The position numbers were made by a program, and so were the translations under genes. Below the pieces are notes generated by a model, which worked only from the letters and a program-made list of their open reading frames with translations, ran no database searches and had not been told where the DNA came from. 64,000 nucleotides of DNA, taken from positions 1,499,652-1,563,651 of the forward strand of contig NZ_FLKM01000008.1 of the NCBI RefSeq assembly GCF_900086585.1. The letters are read 5' to 3'. Shown here piece after piece: positions 7,979 to 15,820 of this stretch (its first letter is position 1; each line of letters opens with the position of its first letter). The stretch is from Emergencia timonensis. Lineage in GTDB: Bacteria; Bacillota; Clostridia; Peptostreptococcales; Anaerovoracaceae.

Positions 7979-9136
7979 TTATCTCATAAATTTCTTCAGC
8001 AGCACCGGGGTAATGATAGTGGTCACAATGACGACAAGTACCACAGGCGAAAATAATTGTCCACTGAGCAAGCCCATGTGATAACCTTTTTGCGCGACAA
8101 TTAGAGCGACTTCACCTCTGGAGATCATCCCGATTCCCACGTTCAGCGATTCTCGTCTGCTATATCGGCAAATCCAGGCACCGAGCCCGCAGCCCAGCAC
8201 TTTTGTTAAGACGGCGATTACCAGAATGAAAAAAGAAAAGATCAACATGGACTTTGTCATTCCGTTAAGCTCTGTTTTAATACCGATGCTGGCAAAGAAA
8301 ATCGGTGAGAAAAACAGATAGCTGGGCACGGTCATTTTACGGGCGATATCAGACTTGACCTCAAAGGTGGAAATAATCAATCCTAAAAGATAGGCGCCTG
8401 TGATATCAGCGATTCCAAAGTATCGTTCTGACATAAAAGAGATGATTAACACCAGCGCCATGACGTAGATGGATAATCTGCGCCGATCCTTAAATTCCTC
8501 CACCGTGGGTTTTGAGGCAGTGATGACCACTGCCAGGACGCCCATTAAAATGATATAGAGTCCTATTTTGATCAGGATGCTGATAATGCTGATAGACGGG
8601 TCTTTCAGACTGCTGACGACAGTCAAAATGATGATGCCGATAATGTCGTCGAGAACAGCGGCTCCCAGAATAGCGCTGCCGACCCGGCCGTTGAGCCGTC
8701 CCATTTCACGCAGGGCTTCGACCGTGATGCTGACCGATGTAGCCGTTAAAATGACGCCCATAAATACTGCTCGCAGGACCTCATTAAAATCAGATGAATC
8801 CACGTGGAAATAAAAGTAATAGCATGCTGCGCCGCCAATTAAAGGCAGGAGGACGCCCATAGAAGCGATGACTACCAGAGAGACTTTATTTTTCTTGATT
8901 TCCGAGATGTTGGTATCAAGTCCCGCAATGAACATCAAAAGAATTACGCCGATTTCGGCGGTCTTTGCAAGAAAATCAGTTTCTTCAACCCAGCCCAATA
9001 CCGATGGCCCCAGAATTACACCGGCGATGAGAGCGCCCACCACTTGGGGCATGTTCACTCTTTCAGACAGGCCGCCTAGAAGCCTTGTCGACAGAATGAT
9101 GACAGCGATCATTAGTAGATAGTAGTAACTAGTCAT
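7979..9136 (-). CDS. Cation:proton antiporter, CPA2 (Kef/NapA-like) membrane domain
   Basis: A 385-residue integral membrane protein with 11-13 hydrophobic segments matching the Na+/H+ exchanger domain (PF00999). Typical marks are NMPQVVGALIAGVILGPSVLG near residue 28, FIAGLDTNISEIKKN and LDDIIGIIILTVVSSL. It has no C-terminal TrkA-N or TrkA-C domain, so it is a bare antiporter domain, likely exchanging Na+ or K+ for H+. The start has a weak GAGG site. Transcribed against its neighbours and apparently monocistronic. Confidence 0.88.
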   Translation of the reverse strand: MTSYYYLLMIAVIILSTRLLGGLSERVNMPQVVGALIAGVILGPSVLGWVEETDFLAKTAEIGVILLMFIAGLDTNISEIKKNKVSLVVIASMGVLLPLIGGAACYYFYFHVDSSDFNEVLRAVFMGVILTATSVSITVEALREMGRLNGRVGSAILGAAVLDDIIGIIILTVVSSLKDPSISIISILIKIGLYIILMGVLAVVITASKPTVEEFKDRRRLSIYVMALVLIISFMSERYFGIADITGAYLLGLIISTFEVKSDIARKMTVPSYLFFSPIFFASIGIKTELNGMTKSMLIFSFFILVIAVLTKVLGCGLGAWICRYSRRESLNVGIGMISRGEVALIVAQKGYHMGLLSGQLFSPVVLVVIVTTIITPVLLKKFMR

Positions 9137-9293
9137 TTTAAATACCTCAAACTTCTTTAAATAAATATCACAGAATATTTATAATTCTCTACAAAGAAGT
9201 ATTCTACCACTAATAAAATGATTTGTACATCTCATAAGTTACAAAAAAACTTGGAAATATTTAAGAAAATCCCAATATATTTCTGAAAATTCT

Positions 9294-9322
9294 TTGACAA
9301 TGGAATAATTATGTAGTAAAAT
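9294..9322 (+). promoter_or_regulatory. Candidate sigma-A promoter upstream of the FabG-like gene
   Basis: Consensus TTGACA (9294-9299) and TAAAAT (9317-9322) separated by 17 bases. Transcription would begin near 9330 and run into the palindrome at 9403-9437 before reaching the gene at 9470. The remaining part of the 9137-9469 gap is AT-rich with no other feature seen. Confidence 0.65.
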
Positions 9323-9402
9323 ATATATGAAAATAATCTGAGAATCTCGGAATTAGTTTCTAAGATTATAGTTAATACTATGCGCCAGAAATATAAGCAA
9401 AG

Positions 9403-9437
9403 AAAAAACACATTGGGTAATACCCAATGTGTTTTTT
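9403..9437. terminator. 35-base perfect palindrome in the leader of the FabG-like gene (terminator/attenuator)
   Basis: AAAAAACACATTGGGTA, a central A, and TACCCAATGTGTTTTTT form a perfect palindrome ending in six T (A-tract on the other strand), the form of a bidirectional intrinsic terminator. It lies about 75 bases after the promoter at 9294 and 32 bases before the SDR start, so it could attenuate that gene or end transcripts from either side. Confidence 0.65.
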
Positions 9438-9469
9438 GTAGAAAAAGAAATACTACCAGGAGAGATAAA

Positions 9470-10195
9470 ATGAAAAAATCAGTTTTGATTACAGGCGGTT
9501 CCAGAGGAATCGGCGCCGCCGCCGTCAGAAAGTTTATTGAACAGGGATATGAGACTGCCTTCTTTTATCGGGAGAGTGACGAAGCCGCCAAGGCTCTGCA
9601 GGAGGAGACAGGCGCGGCAGCAATTCGGTGTGACGTAGGGGACCGCTGGCAGATTGGGGAAGGCGTCAAAGCCGCTAAGACTTGTTTAGGAATTACGGCT
9701 TTCGATACTCTAGTATGCAATGCAGGTCTCAGCGTATCGGGACTGTTTACAGATCTAAGCGACGAAGATTGGAGCCGCCTGCTAAATGTCAACTTGAATG
9801 GAATTGTTAATGTGACAAGAGAGATTCTGCCAGCCATGGTTAGTGAGCGGAAAGGTCAGATTGTCATGGTTTCTTCTATGTGGGGGCAGACCGGCGCATC
9901 TTGTGAAGCTGCGTACGCAGCAACGAAGGCTGCTGTCATCGGTCTTGCCAAGAGCCTTGCAAAAGAAGTAGGTCCCTCCGGTATCCGGGTCAACACGGTA
10001 TCGCCGGGTGTAATTGACACTGATATGAACCGCTGCTACAGTGCAGAAACCATGGGGCAGCTGGCAGAAGAGGTTCCTTTGGGACGGATCGGCAGTGCGG
10101 AGGAAGTGGCCAAAGCCATTTATTTCCTGGCATCAGAAGAAGCCTCTTATATTACGGGACAAGTGCTGGGAGTGAATGGAGGCTTTTATATCTAA
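9470..10195 (+). CDS. FabG-like short-chain dehydrogenase/reductase
   Basis: A 241-residue SDR with NAD(P) motif TGGSRGIG (about 8-15), NAG motif CNAGLSVSG, catalytic Ser in MVSSMWG and YAATK (Tyr/Lys pair), ending ITGQVLGVNGGFYI. It resembles 3-oxoacyl-ACP reductases but stands alone, far from the fatty-acid genes at 59.8 kb, so the true substrate is open. The frame stays open upstream to 9380; I chose ATG 9470 because CAGGAGAG precedes it and because the upstream part lies in the palindromic leader. Confidence 0.85.
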   Translation: MKKSVLITGGSRGIGAAAVRKFIEQGYETAFFYRESDEAAKALQEETGAAAIRCDVGDRWQIGEGVKAAKTCLGITAFDTLVCNAGLSVSGLFTDLSDEDWSRLLNVNLNGIVNVTREILPAMVSERKGQIVMVSSMWGQTGASCEAAYAATKAAVIGLAKSLAKEVGPSGIRVNTVSPGVIDTDMNRCYSAETMGQLAEEVPLGRIGSAEEVAKAIYFLASEEASYITGQVLGVNGGFYI

Positions 10196-10201
10196 AAAAA
10201 C

Positions 10202-10212
10202 TGTGGTATACT
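10202..10212 (+). promoter_or_regulatory. Extended -10 promoter candidate for the FHA-SEDS/PBP operon
   Basis: TGTGGTATACT carries a TG extension before TATACT, 30 bases before the start. No good -35 box is seen. Nearly identical boxes occur at 23747, 37520 and 44252. Confidence 0.5.
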
Positions 10213-10242
10213 AGCAGAATAGAGATCAATAAGGGAGGGATT

Positions 10243-12057
10243 ATGGATAACGTATTGAATATTTTACAAGGTATTCTCGAGGCAATCGGAGATTTTTTCA
10301 AAGGCCTGCTGGGCGGTATTACGGACATATTCAGCGCCACCGACAGCACGGAACTGATATATACTGCCATCGCCAGATGGGTGTTTATCTTCCTTGCCGT
10401 TTTTGTGTTGCTCAAATCAATTTTGTCCTTACTGCGTTCGAAAAATCCTTCGGAAGTGTGGGCATATCTGCATTTGAGTACAGGGGAAAACCTGCCGATC
10501 ACCCATTGGGAAAATGTGATTGGCAGATCGAAGAGTTGTGACATCAACATTGATGATCCGAGGGTTTCAAGAAATCACGGCACCTTGTCCAGAGATAACA
10601 AAGGGGTCTGGACCTATCGTGACCTGGGCTCCACCAATGGAGCATATATCAACGGCGATAAGGTTGTGCCCGATGAACCGGTGGAAATTGAGCCGGGCGA
10701 CAACATCGACATCGGCGTGACCGGATGCACGCTGTTCCCAATCAGCCTGGAGGAACGCAGAAATAACATCGAAATGAGAAAGATGGACACCATTCTGCTG
10801 TCACCGTGGCTTTCGTTAATTGCACTTACCATCTTTCAGTTTATGACCTGGCTGCAGCTGAAATTTGCCCTGAAGGATGACTTCGTACCGTCTATTACCA
10901 TGGCTTTTATCGGCATCAGCGCTCTGATGTGGGGTTATGTGATTTTGCTGCGCTCCATGAGGAGAAAAGGTTTTGAGATGGAAACCATCGCTTTCTTTCT
11001 GTCTACCTTGAGTTTGGCTGTGACGGCAAGTAAATACCCAGAGGCTGTATTCAAGCAATTCATCGCCATCGCTGTGGGAGTTGTTTTGTTCTTCTTTATG
11101 TGCGCATATTTGAGGAACTTGAATCGGGCAAAGGCGATTCAGAAGCTGATGTATATTGCAGCGGCGGTATTGTTATTGTTTAATCTGATCTTTGCTACGT
11201 CAAAATTTGGCGCAAACAATTGGGTCGAGTTCGGGGGAATCTCCTTTCAGCCGTCTGAAATCGTCAAGCTGGCCTATATCTGGGTTGGTGCGGCAACTTT
11301 AGATCAGCTTTTTGAAAAGAAAAATTCTCTCATATTTATGATATTTTCTGGCTTCTGTTTCTGCTGTCTGGCGTTAATGGGAGACTTTGGAACGGCGCTG
11401 ATCTTCTTCGTCACATTCCTGGTCATTTCTTTCCTCAGAAGCGGAGATTTTACAAAACTGATTTTAATCGTGGGCGTCGCCTTTGTCGGCGGCTTGATGG
11501 TACTTAAATTTAAATCCTATATCGCAGAACGTTTTGCATCCTGGGGTCACGCCTGGGATTACGCTGATGTCGGCAGTGGATTTCAGCAGACGAGAACCAT
11601 GTCTGCAGCGGCCAGCGGAGGCCTGGTTGGCGTCGGCGCAGGGAAAGGCTGGCTCTCAGATCCCAGCATCCCGGCCTCAGATACCGACTTGGTATTCGGA
11701 ATGCTGACAGAAGAATGGGGATTGATCATAGCGATATTGGCAGTGCTGTCTATTATTACTTTATCAATTTTTGCCGTCAGATCCATATGGGCGGGCAGGT
11801 CTACTTATTACACCATAGCAGCGTGTTCCGCCATGTCGATGCTGCTATTTCAGACGATCCTTAATGTTTTTGGCTCTGTAGATCTTCTTCCGTTAACTGG
11901 CGTAACCTTTCCATTTGTCTCCAACGGCGGAACCAGTATGATGGCATCGTGGGGACTGCTGGCATTCCTAAAATCGGCTGATACCAGGCAGAACGCCAGT
12001 ATTGCCATCAGCCTGTCAGAGAAAGGACTTGCGGTGGAAGGAGATGATGATATATGA
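10243..12057 (+). CDS. FHA domain fused to a SEDS (FtsW/RodA/SpoVE-like) peptidoglycan polymerase
   Basis: A 604-residue protein. After a membrane segment near residues 40-62 there is an FHA domain (about 80-160: ENVIGRSKSCDINIDD, VSRNHGTLSR, DLGSTNGAYING), which binds phosphothreonine. The rest is a SEDS multi-pass domain with the conserved NNWVEFGGISFQPSEIVKL stretch and a C-terminal LPLTGVTFPFVSNGGTSM. SEDS proteins polymerise glycan strands from lipid II and work with a class B PBP; that partner is the next gene, overlapping by 4 bases. Separate FHA and SEDS genes beside pbpA are well known in Actinobacteria; here they are one chain. No Ser/Thr kinase gene is visible in the window. GGGAGG precedes the start. 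Confidence 0.9.
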   Translation: MDNVLNILQGILEAIGDFFKGLLGGITDIFSATDSTELIYTAIARWVFIFLAVFVLLKSILSLLRSKNPSEVWAYLHLSTGENLPITHWENVIGRSKSCDINIDDPRVSRNHGTLSRDNKGVWTYRDLGSTNGAYINGDKVVPDEPVEIEPGDNIDIGVTGCTLFPISLEERRNNIEMRKMDTILLSPWLSLIALTIFQFMTWLQLKFALKDDFVPSITMAFIGISALMWGYVILLRSMRRKGFEMETIAFFLSTLSLAVTASKYPEAVFKQFIAIAVGVVLFFFMCAYLRNLNRAKAIQKLMYIAAAVLLLFNLIFATSKFGANNWVEFGGISFQPSEIVKLAYIWVGAATLDQLFEKKNSLIFMIFSGFCFCCLALMGDFGTALIFFVTFLVISFLRSGDFTKLILIVGVAFVGGLMVLKFKSYIAERFASWGHAWDYADVGSGFQQTRTMSAAASGGLVGVGAGKGWLSDPSIPASDTDLVFGMLTEEWGLIIAILAVLSIITLSIFAVRSIWAGRSTYYTIAACSAMSMLLFQTILNVFGSVDLLPLTGVTFPFVSNGGTSMMASWGLLAFLKSADTRQNASIAISLSEKGLAVEGDDDI

Positions 12058-13373
12058 AAAAACTAGAAAAAAGAGCCATTATCTGTCTGGCCTTAGCTGC
12101 AGTGCTATTCTTGGGAATCGGGGTTTTTACCTATCGTTTTGTCGTATATGGTTCAGACTGGGCTACTTTCTATGCCAACCAGCACATCTACACGGAAGGA
12201 AGGCTGGCCGTGGGCAGTATCTACGATATTAACGGCAAACTGTTGACGGAAAACAAAGACGGCAAGATCAAATACAATGACGATGAACTCATCAGAAGAG
12301 CCACTGTTCACGCTGTCGGTGATATGAACGGAAACATCGCAACCGCGGCGAGAAGCGCTTTTAAAAGCCGTATTGTAGGTTATAACGTGTTGACAGGAAC
12401 CTACAGCATTACCGGAAACGGAAATGATCTGACACTGTCTATCGATGCAGACGTCAGCAAAGCCGCCTATCAGGCTTTGAACGGACGCAGCGGCACTGTT
12501 GGCGTATATAACTACAAAACCGGCGAGATTATCTGTATGGTCAGCTCTCCTGGTCTGGATCCTGAAAATCCGCCTCAAGAGGAGACCTCCGGCATGTATA
12601 TCAATAAATTTCTTTCCTCTAAGTTGATTCCAGGCTCCATCTTCAAGCTGGTCACATCTGCGGCAGCGATTGAAAACCTGGATAATCTGGATTCGTGGAG
12701 TTACTACTGCACAGGTGTCAGCTATATCAATGGGGAAAAGATTACTTGTACGGCAGCCCACGGCACAGTCAACTTTGAAAGCGCGCTGGCGCAGTCCTGT
12801 AACTGCGGATTCGGAGATTTGACCAGAAAAGTCGGCGCCACTTTGATGGGCGAATATGTCAACAAACTGGGGCTGCGTACCTCTTATGATATCGACGGCG
12901 TAGAAAATGCGAAGGGCTCTTTTACCTTCCCGACTGATGCGCCGCTGAATCTGGCTTGGGCAGGCATCGGCCAGTATGACGATGAGTTGAATCCGTGTTC
13001 CATGATGGTATACATGGGAGCGATTGCAAATGGAGGCAAGTCGGTGGTGCCAAAGATGATTCACTCTGCCCTTTCCAGCGCTGACGAGACAGATCGAATG
13101 ATTGAAGAGTCAACAGCGGATAAGCTGACTTCAATGATGAAAAATAACGTGGTATCCAACTACGGCGAATCTAATTTCCCCGGTCTGGACATCTACGCAA
13201 AGTCCGGTACAGCGGAAGTTTACGGTAAAGAACCGAACGCCTGGTTTACCGGATTCATCAAAAATGAGGATGCGCCATACGCGTTCATCGTGTGTATTGA
13301 AAACGGCGGTTACGGAAGTTCCGTGGCAGGACCTGTGGCTAACAGTGTGCTGCAGGCTATCGTCAATAAGTAA
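12054..13373 (+). CDS. Class B penicillin-binding protein (peptidoglycan transpeptidase)
   Basis: A 439-residue protein with one N-terminal membrane anchor (about 10-30), a short pedestal and a transpeptidase domain. The three active-site motifs are present: S195-IFK198, S248-CN and K383-SGT. It lacks the long dimerisation domain of PBP2/PBP3 and is closest in layout to the short PbpA type. It cross-links glycan strands on the outer face of the membrane and should form a unit with the FHA-SEDS polymerase, whose stop overlaps its ATG. A terminator follows directly. Confidence 0.92.
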   Translation: MKKLEKRAIICLALAAVLFLGIGVFTYRFVVYGSDWATFYANQHIYTEGRLAVGSIYDINGKLLTENKDGKIKYNDDELIRRATVHAVGDMNGNIATAARSAFKSRIVGYNVLTGTYSITGNGNDLTLSIDADVSKAAYQALNGRSGTVGVYNYKTGEIICMVSSPGLDPENPPQEETSGMYINKFLSSKLIPGSIFKLVTSAAAIENLDNLDSWSYYCTGVSYINGEKITCTAAHGTVNFESALAQSCNCGFGDLTRKVGATLMGEYVNKLGLRTSYDIDGVENAKGSFTFPTDAPLNLAWAGIGQYDDELNPCSMMVYMGAIANGGKSVVPKMIHSALSSADETDRMIEESTADKLTSMMKNNVVSNYGESNFPGLDIYAKSGTAEVYGKEPNAWFTGFIKNEDAPYAFIVCIENGGYGSSVAGPVANSVLQAIVNK

Positions 13374-13384
13374 ATAGGAAAGAG

Positions 13385-13417
13385 AATCCCGGTCAGCTTT
13401 AGGCGGCCGGGATTTTT
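13385..13417 (+). terminator. Intrinsic terminator of the SEDS-PBP operon
   Basis: AATCCCGG (13385-13392) pairs with CCGGGATT (13407-13414), followed by T residues. Confidence 0.85.
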
Positions 13418-13429
13418 GATTGCGGGCAA

Positions 13430-13491
13430 TTCTTAATAATTCTTAATTTGGTATCTGATGTATTGATTTACTATAAAAATCGGATTATGAT
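13430..13491 (+). promoter_or_regulatory. Promoter with upstream direct-repeat box, paralogue A
   Basis: Two TTCTTAA heptamers 10 bases apart (13430-13436 and 13440-13446) stand upstream of TTGATT (13463-13468) and TATGAT (13486-13491), the latter two 17 bases apart. The same layout recurs before the second paralogue at 14440-14502. Confidence 0.6.
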
Positions 13492-13520
13492 GATGATAAA
13501 TAAAATGCAGGAGGATATTT

Positions 13521-14456
13521 ATGAAAGAACGCAAAGGTAAACGTACCGCTATCGTATTGGCTGTCGTAGTTACTGCAGCAGTCATTGTTTCTGCATTTGT
13601 TCATGCGGGGGAGGACGACTTCTTGACGGATCCGGCGAGACTGACTGCCAGCTGGCAAGTGGAAGAAGTCTGGCAGAACGGCAAGCGGGTGAACAGGTCT
13701 CTGATTTTGATCGACATCGACAAAAATGGCGGATTTCGTCTCGACAACGATGATCGAGGGGATGAGCAGAGGGGGAAACTCAAGGAAGTGGACGGACAGC
13801 TCCGTTTTTTCGGCGATGATGGATGGATTTATGACATTCACGGCAGGCAGCGGCAGTTGGTCGTAACTGCCCGGAAGGGGGGAAAAGAGGAAACGTGGAT
13901 TTGTCAGCGGTATAGCTATTGCCGCGATGCGTTGCGGACAGAAGAAGAGCAGCAGGAAGTCTTCTTTCAAATCTGCAAAAGAGCTCTAAACATCGAAGAT
14001 GATACCGAGAGAAATCTTTATTTTTTAATTATGAACATGATGGATAGTGGATGTCCTGAAGGAAAAGCGATAACTGCAGCCAAAGAATTTTGTATCAGAG
14101 GCAGGGCCTTTGTCTGGTATGCAGAGGAACATGGCATTGTCGTTACAGATGAAGCAGTGCAAGAATACAAGCGTGAGTTTGCCAAAATTATGAAGGAAAC
14201 TCCACAGGCCTTTGAAGGCTATGATGTAGGTTTGAAGAAGGTAGGAATGACCTATGAGGATTATGTACAGGTAGAGGCAGAAGCCCATCGCTGGGATGTG
14301 TATGAGAGCGCCGTCTATCGTAAATACTTGGCGGAGCAGGAGGATCTCGGGGAAGATGTGGTCAGAAGATTCCATCATACTAAGGCATACCAGAAGTTGA
14401 AGGTGGAGATGAACGATGCAATAGACAACATCAAGAAAATTCTTAATAATTCTTAA
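13521..14456 (+). CDS. Membrane-anchored exported protein with SurA_N-like C-terminal half, paralogue A
   Basis: A 311-residue protein of unknown function. It has a basic start, one membrane segment (about 10-28) ending AFVHAGEDD, a beta-rich middle (about 35-130) with GRQRQLVVTARKGGKEETWIC, and a helical C-terminal region (about 160-300) in which AKEFCIRGRAFVWYAEEHGIVVTDEAVQEY resembles the SurA_N chaperone fold of exported foldases; no PPIase domain is present. The next gene is a full-length paralogue with the same anchor and the same ending (LKVEMNDAI). GGAGG precedes the start. The last codons and stop overlap the promoter box of the second copy. Chaperone or envelope-stress roles are only guesses. 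Confidence 0.75.
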   Translation: MKERKGKRTAIVLAVVVTAAVIVSAFVHAGEDDFLTDPARLTASWQVEEVWQNGKRVNRSLILIDIDKNGGFRLDNDDRGDEQRGKLKEVDGQLRFFGDDGWIYDIHGRQRQLVVTARKGGKEETWICQRYSYCRDALRTEEEQQEVFFQICKRALNIEDDTERNLYFLIMNMMDSGCPEGKAITAAKEFCIRGRAFVWYAEEHGIVVTDEAVQEYKREFAKIMKETPQAFEGYDVGLKKVGMTYEDYVQVEAEAHRWDVYESAVYRKYLAEQEDLGEDVVRRFHHTKAYQKLKVEMNDAIDNIKKILNNS

Positions 14457-14502
14457 TTCGACCGCTGATATATTGACTTTAACATAGTATAGAGCGTAAT
14501 AT
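14440..14502 (+). promoter_or_regulatory. Promoter with upstream direct-repeat box, paralogue B
   Basis: TTCTTAA repeats at 14440-14446 and 14450-14456 (inside the end of the preceding gene, the second containing its stop) lie exactly as far from TTGACT (14473-14478) as in the 13430 promoter; TAATAT (14497-14502) follows after 18 bases. Confidence 0.6.
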
Positions 14503-14533
14503 ACTAAGTAGAAAAGGCAGGAGGGTGATGAAG

Positions 14534-15457
14534 ATGGCAGATAAGAAAAAACAAGGATTGATTTTATTGGCTGTGCTCGTCGCAGTAGCAGTCATCGTCT
14601 CCGCATTCATACATGCAGGCGAGGACGATCAGATCACCGACCCGGGCCGTCTTGCGGGAGTGTGGCAGCCGAAGGAAATTTGGCAAGGCGGAAAGCTGAT
14701 CAGCGAAGAAGGAAATACCGCGAGCCTCGCCATCGACAAAGAAGGCGGATATCGCTTTTGGAACGGATATGGACAGGATCAGACAGGCAGGTTGCAGGAG
14801 AAGAATGGAGAGCTGCGCTTTGACGGAAAAAACGGCGGCAGCTACGTTTTACATGGAGAGAAGAAGCAGCTGATTGTAACTGCCAAAGTGGGAGACGAAG
14901 AGGAAACTTGGATTTGTGAGTGGACAAATTATTACGGCGATACCCAGCTCACAGATGAAGAGCGGCTTACAGCCCTTTATACTATTCAGAAGAAAGGCAT
15001 GGATATGAAGGATCAGACATGCGGTTGGTTTTATACCGCCATCGCAGGCAACTTGTTCACTGGGATGCCGGAGGGAGAGGCCGTTACGCAGGCGAAAGAC
15101 AAGTTTATCGAGGATGCTGCTTTTACCTGGTACGCAAAGGAACACGATCTTGTCGTCACAGACAAAGAGCTGGACAAGTATATGGACGATCTCATCTCCG
15201 AGGCAAAAGGTGCAGATAATTTCCAGGTGTATGAAAAGGCACTTCAAAATGCGGGTCTGACCTACGAGAATTCCATCAGAGGAAATGCAGACATTTATCG
15301 TGAACGCTGCATTGTGAACAAGCTTTATGAGGAGCATTTCAATGATTGGGATGCCTTTGCAAAGGACGTGGTCAATCGGTTTAAGCATACGAATGCGTAT
15401 AGGAGTCTGAAAGTGGAAATGAACGATGCAGTGGAACAGGCAAAAGAAGAGATTTAA
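14534..15457 (+). CDS. Membrane-anchored exported protein with SurA_N-like C-terminal half, paralogue B
   Basis: A 307-residue tandem paralogue of the preceding gene: same anchor (AVIVSAFIHAGEDDQITDP), same beta-rich middle ending KQLIVTAKVGDEEETWICEW, and the same helical end (DKFIEDAAFTWYAKEHDLVVTDKELDKY, then LKVEMNDAVEQ). Divergence along the whole length means the duplication is not recent. I chose ATG 14534 because AGGAGGG ends 8 bases before it; GTG 14525 and ATG 14528 are too close to that site. Each copy has its own promoter, so dosage or separate timing is possible. No function assigned. Confidence 0.75.
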   Translation: MADKKKQGLILLAVLVAVAVIVSAFIHAGEDDQITDPGRLAGVWQPKEIWQGGKLISEEGNTASLAIDKEGGYRFWNGYGQDQTGRLQEKNGELRFDGKNGGSYVLHGEKKQLIVTAKVGDEEETWICEWTNYYGDTQLTDEERLTALYTIQKKGMDMKDQTCGWFYTAIAGNLFTGMPEGEAVTQAKDKFIEDAAFTWYAKEHDLVVTDKELDKYMDDLISEAKGADNFQVYEKALQNAGLTYENSIRGNADIYRERCIVNKLYEEHFNDWDAFAKDVVNRFKHTNAYRSLKVEMNDAVEQAKEEI

Positions 15458-15483
15458 GTAAGCAGACATTGCTCTGGACGATT

Positions 15484-15511
15484 GGAACCCTGGACTGCCG
15501 GGGTTCTTTTT
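15484..15511 (+). terminator. Intrinsic terminator after paralogue B
   Basis: GAACCC (15485-15490) and GGGTTC (15501-15506) close a GC-rich hairpin followed by five T. Confidence 0.8.
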
Positions 15512-15512
15512 G

Positions 15513-15541
15513 TTGTGAATTTTCCGGGTTTCGCATATACT
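15513..15541 (+). promoter_or_regulatory. Candidate promoter of a short non-coding transcript
   Basis: TTGTGA (15513-15518) and TATACT (15536-15541), 17 bases apart, sit immediately after the preceding terminator. Confidence 0.5.
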
Positions 15542-15547
15542 ATAGAC

Positions 15548-15697
15548 ATAGAGACAAGTGTAATTTGTATTATGTGGACAAGCACCTGCAGGTCAGGGAG
15601 CTGAAGGCCGTATCGCGCTTTGACCAAATGAAGGAAAAGAGCGATAAGCAAATATTGCTATTCGCTGGAACGGGATGCATCCTGTTCCATTTTTTTC
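15548..15697 (+). ncRNA. Candidate small RNA of about 150 nt
   Basis: The interval between the promoter at 15513 and a strong terminator (GGAACgGGATgcATCCtGTTCC, 15667-15688, then seven T) would give a 150-nt transcript. It contains another near-perfect hairpin just before the terminator (GCGATAAGCAA with TTGCTATTCGC, 15640-15666). The only reading frame here has no ribosome site and unlikely composition. I recognise no known RNA family. It ends before the response-regulator promoter, so it is probably a free RNA. Confidence 0.45.
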
Positions 15698-15736
15698 TAG
15701 CATTTGAAAGCATCTGCGACTTGTGTTAAAATTTGT

Positions 15737-15777
15737 TTAAGAATTTCGTAAGAAATAGCATCACCGCTTTGTAATAT
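15737..15777 (+). promoter_or_regulatory. Promoter region of the two-component operon with direct-repeat box
   Basis: TTAAGAA (15737-15743) and GTAAGAA (15748-15754) are direct repeats 11 bases apart, the reverse complement of the TTCTTAA boxes at 13430 and 14440. TAATAT (15772-15777) could be the -10 box. OmpR-family regulators bind such 10-11 base direct repeats, so autoregulation is plausible. Confidence 0.4.
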
Positions 15778-15820
15778 TTAAGGATTAATATAAACTTGTA
15801 AACGAAAGGAGAAAGGTTTT

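Noticed and set aside
9380..9469. N-terminal extension of the FabG-like protein from 9380
   Set aside because: The extension covers the terminator palindrome, is Lys/Arg-rich without family similarity, and a proper ribosome site stands before ATG 9470.
12153..13064. 303-codon open frame on the minus strand
   Set aside because: It lies fully inside the PBP gene, whose three active-site motifs are intact. The antisense frame has no ribosome site and resembles no protein.
15469..15729. 86-codon open frame after paralogue B
   Set aside because: It spans a terminator, a promoter and another terminator, with no ribosome site. A small RNA explains the stretch better.
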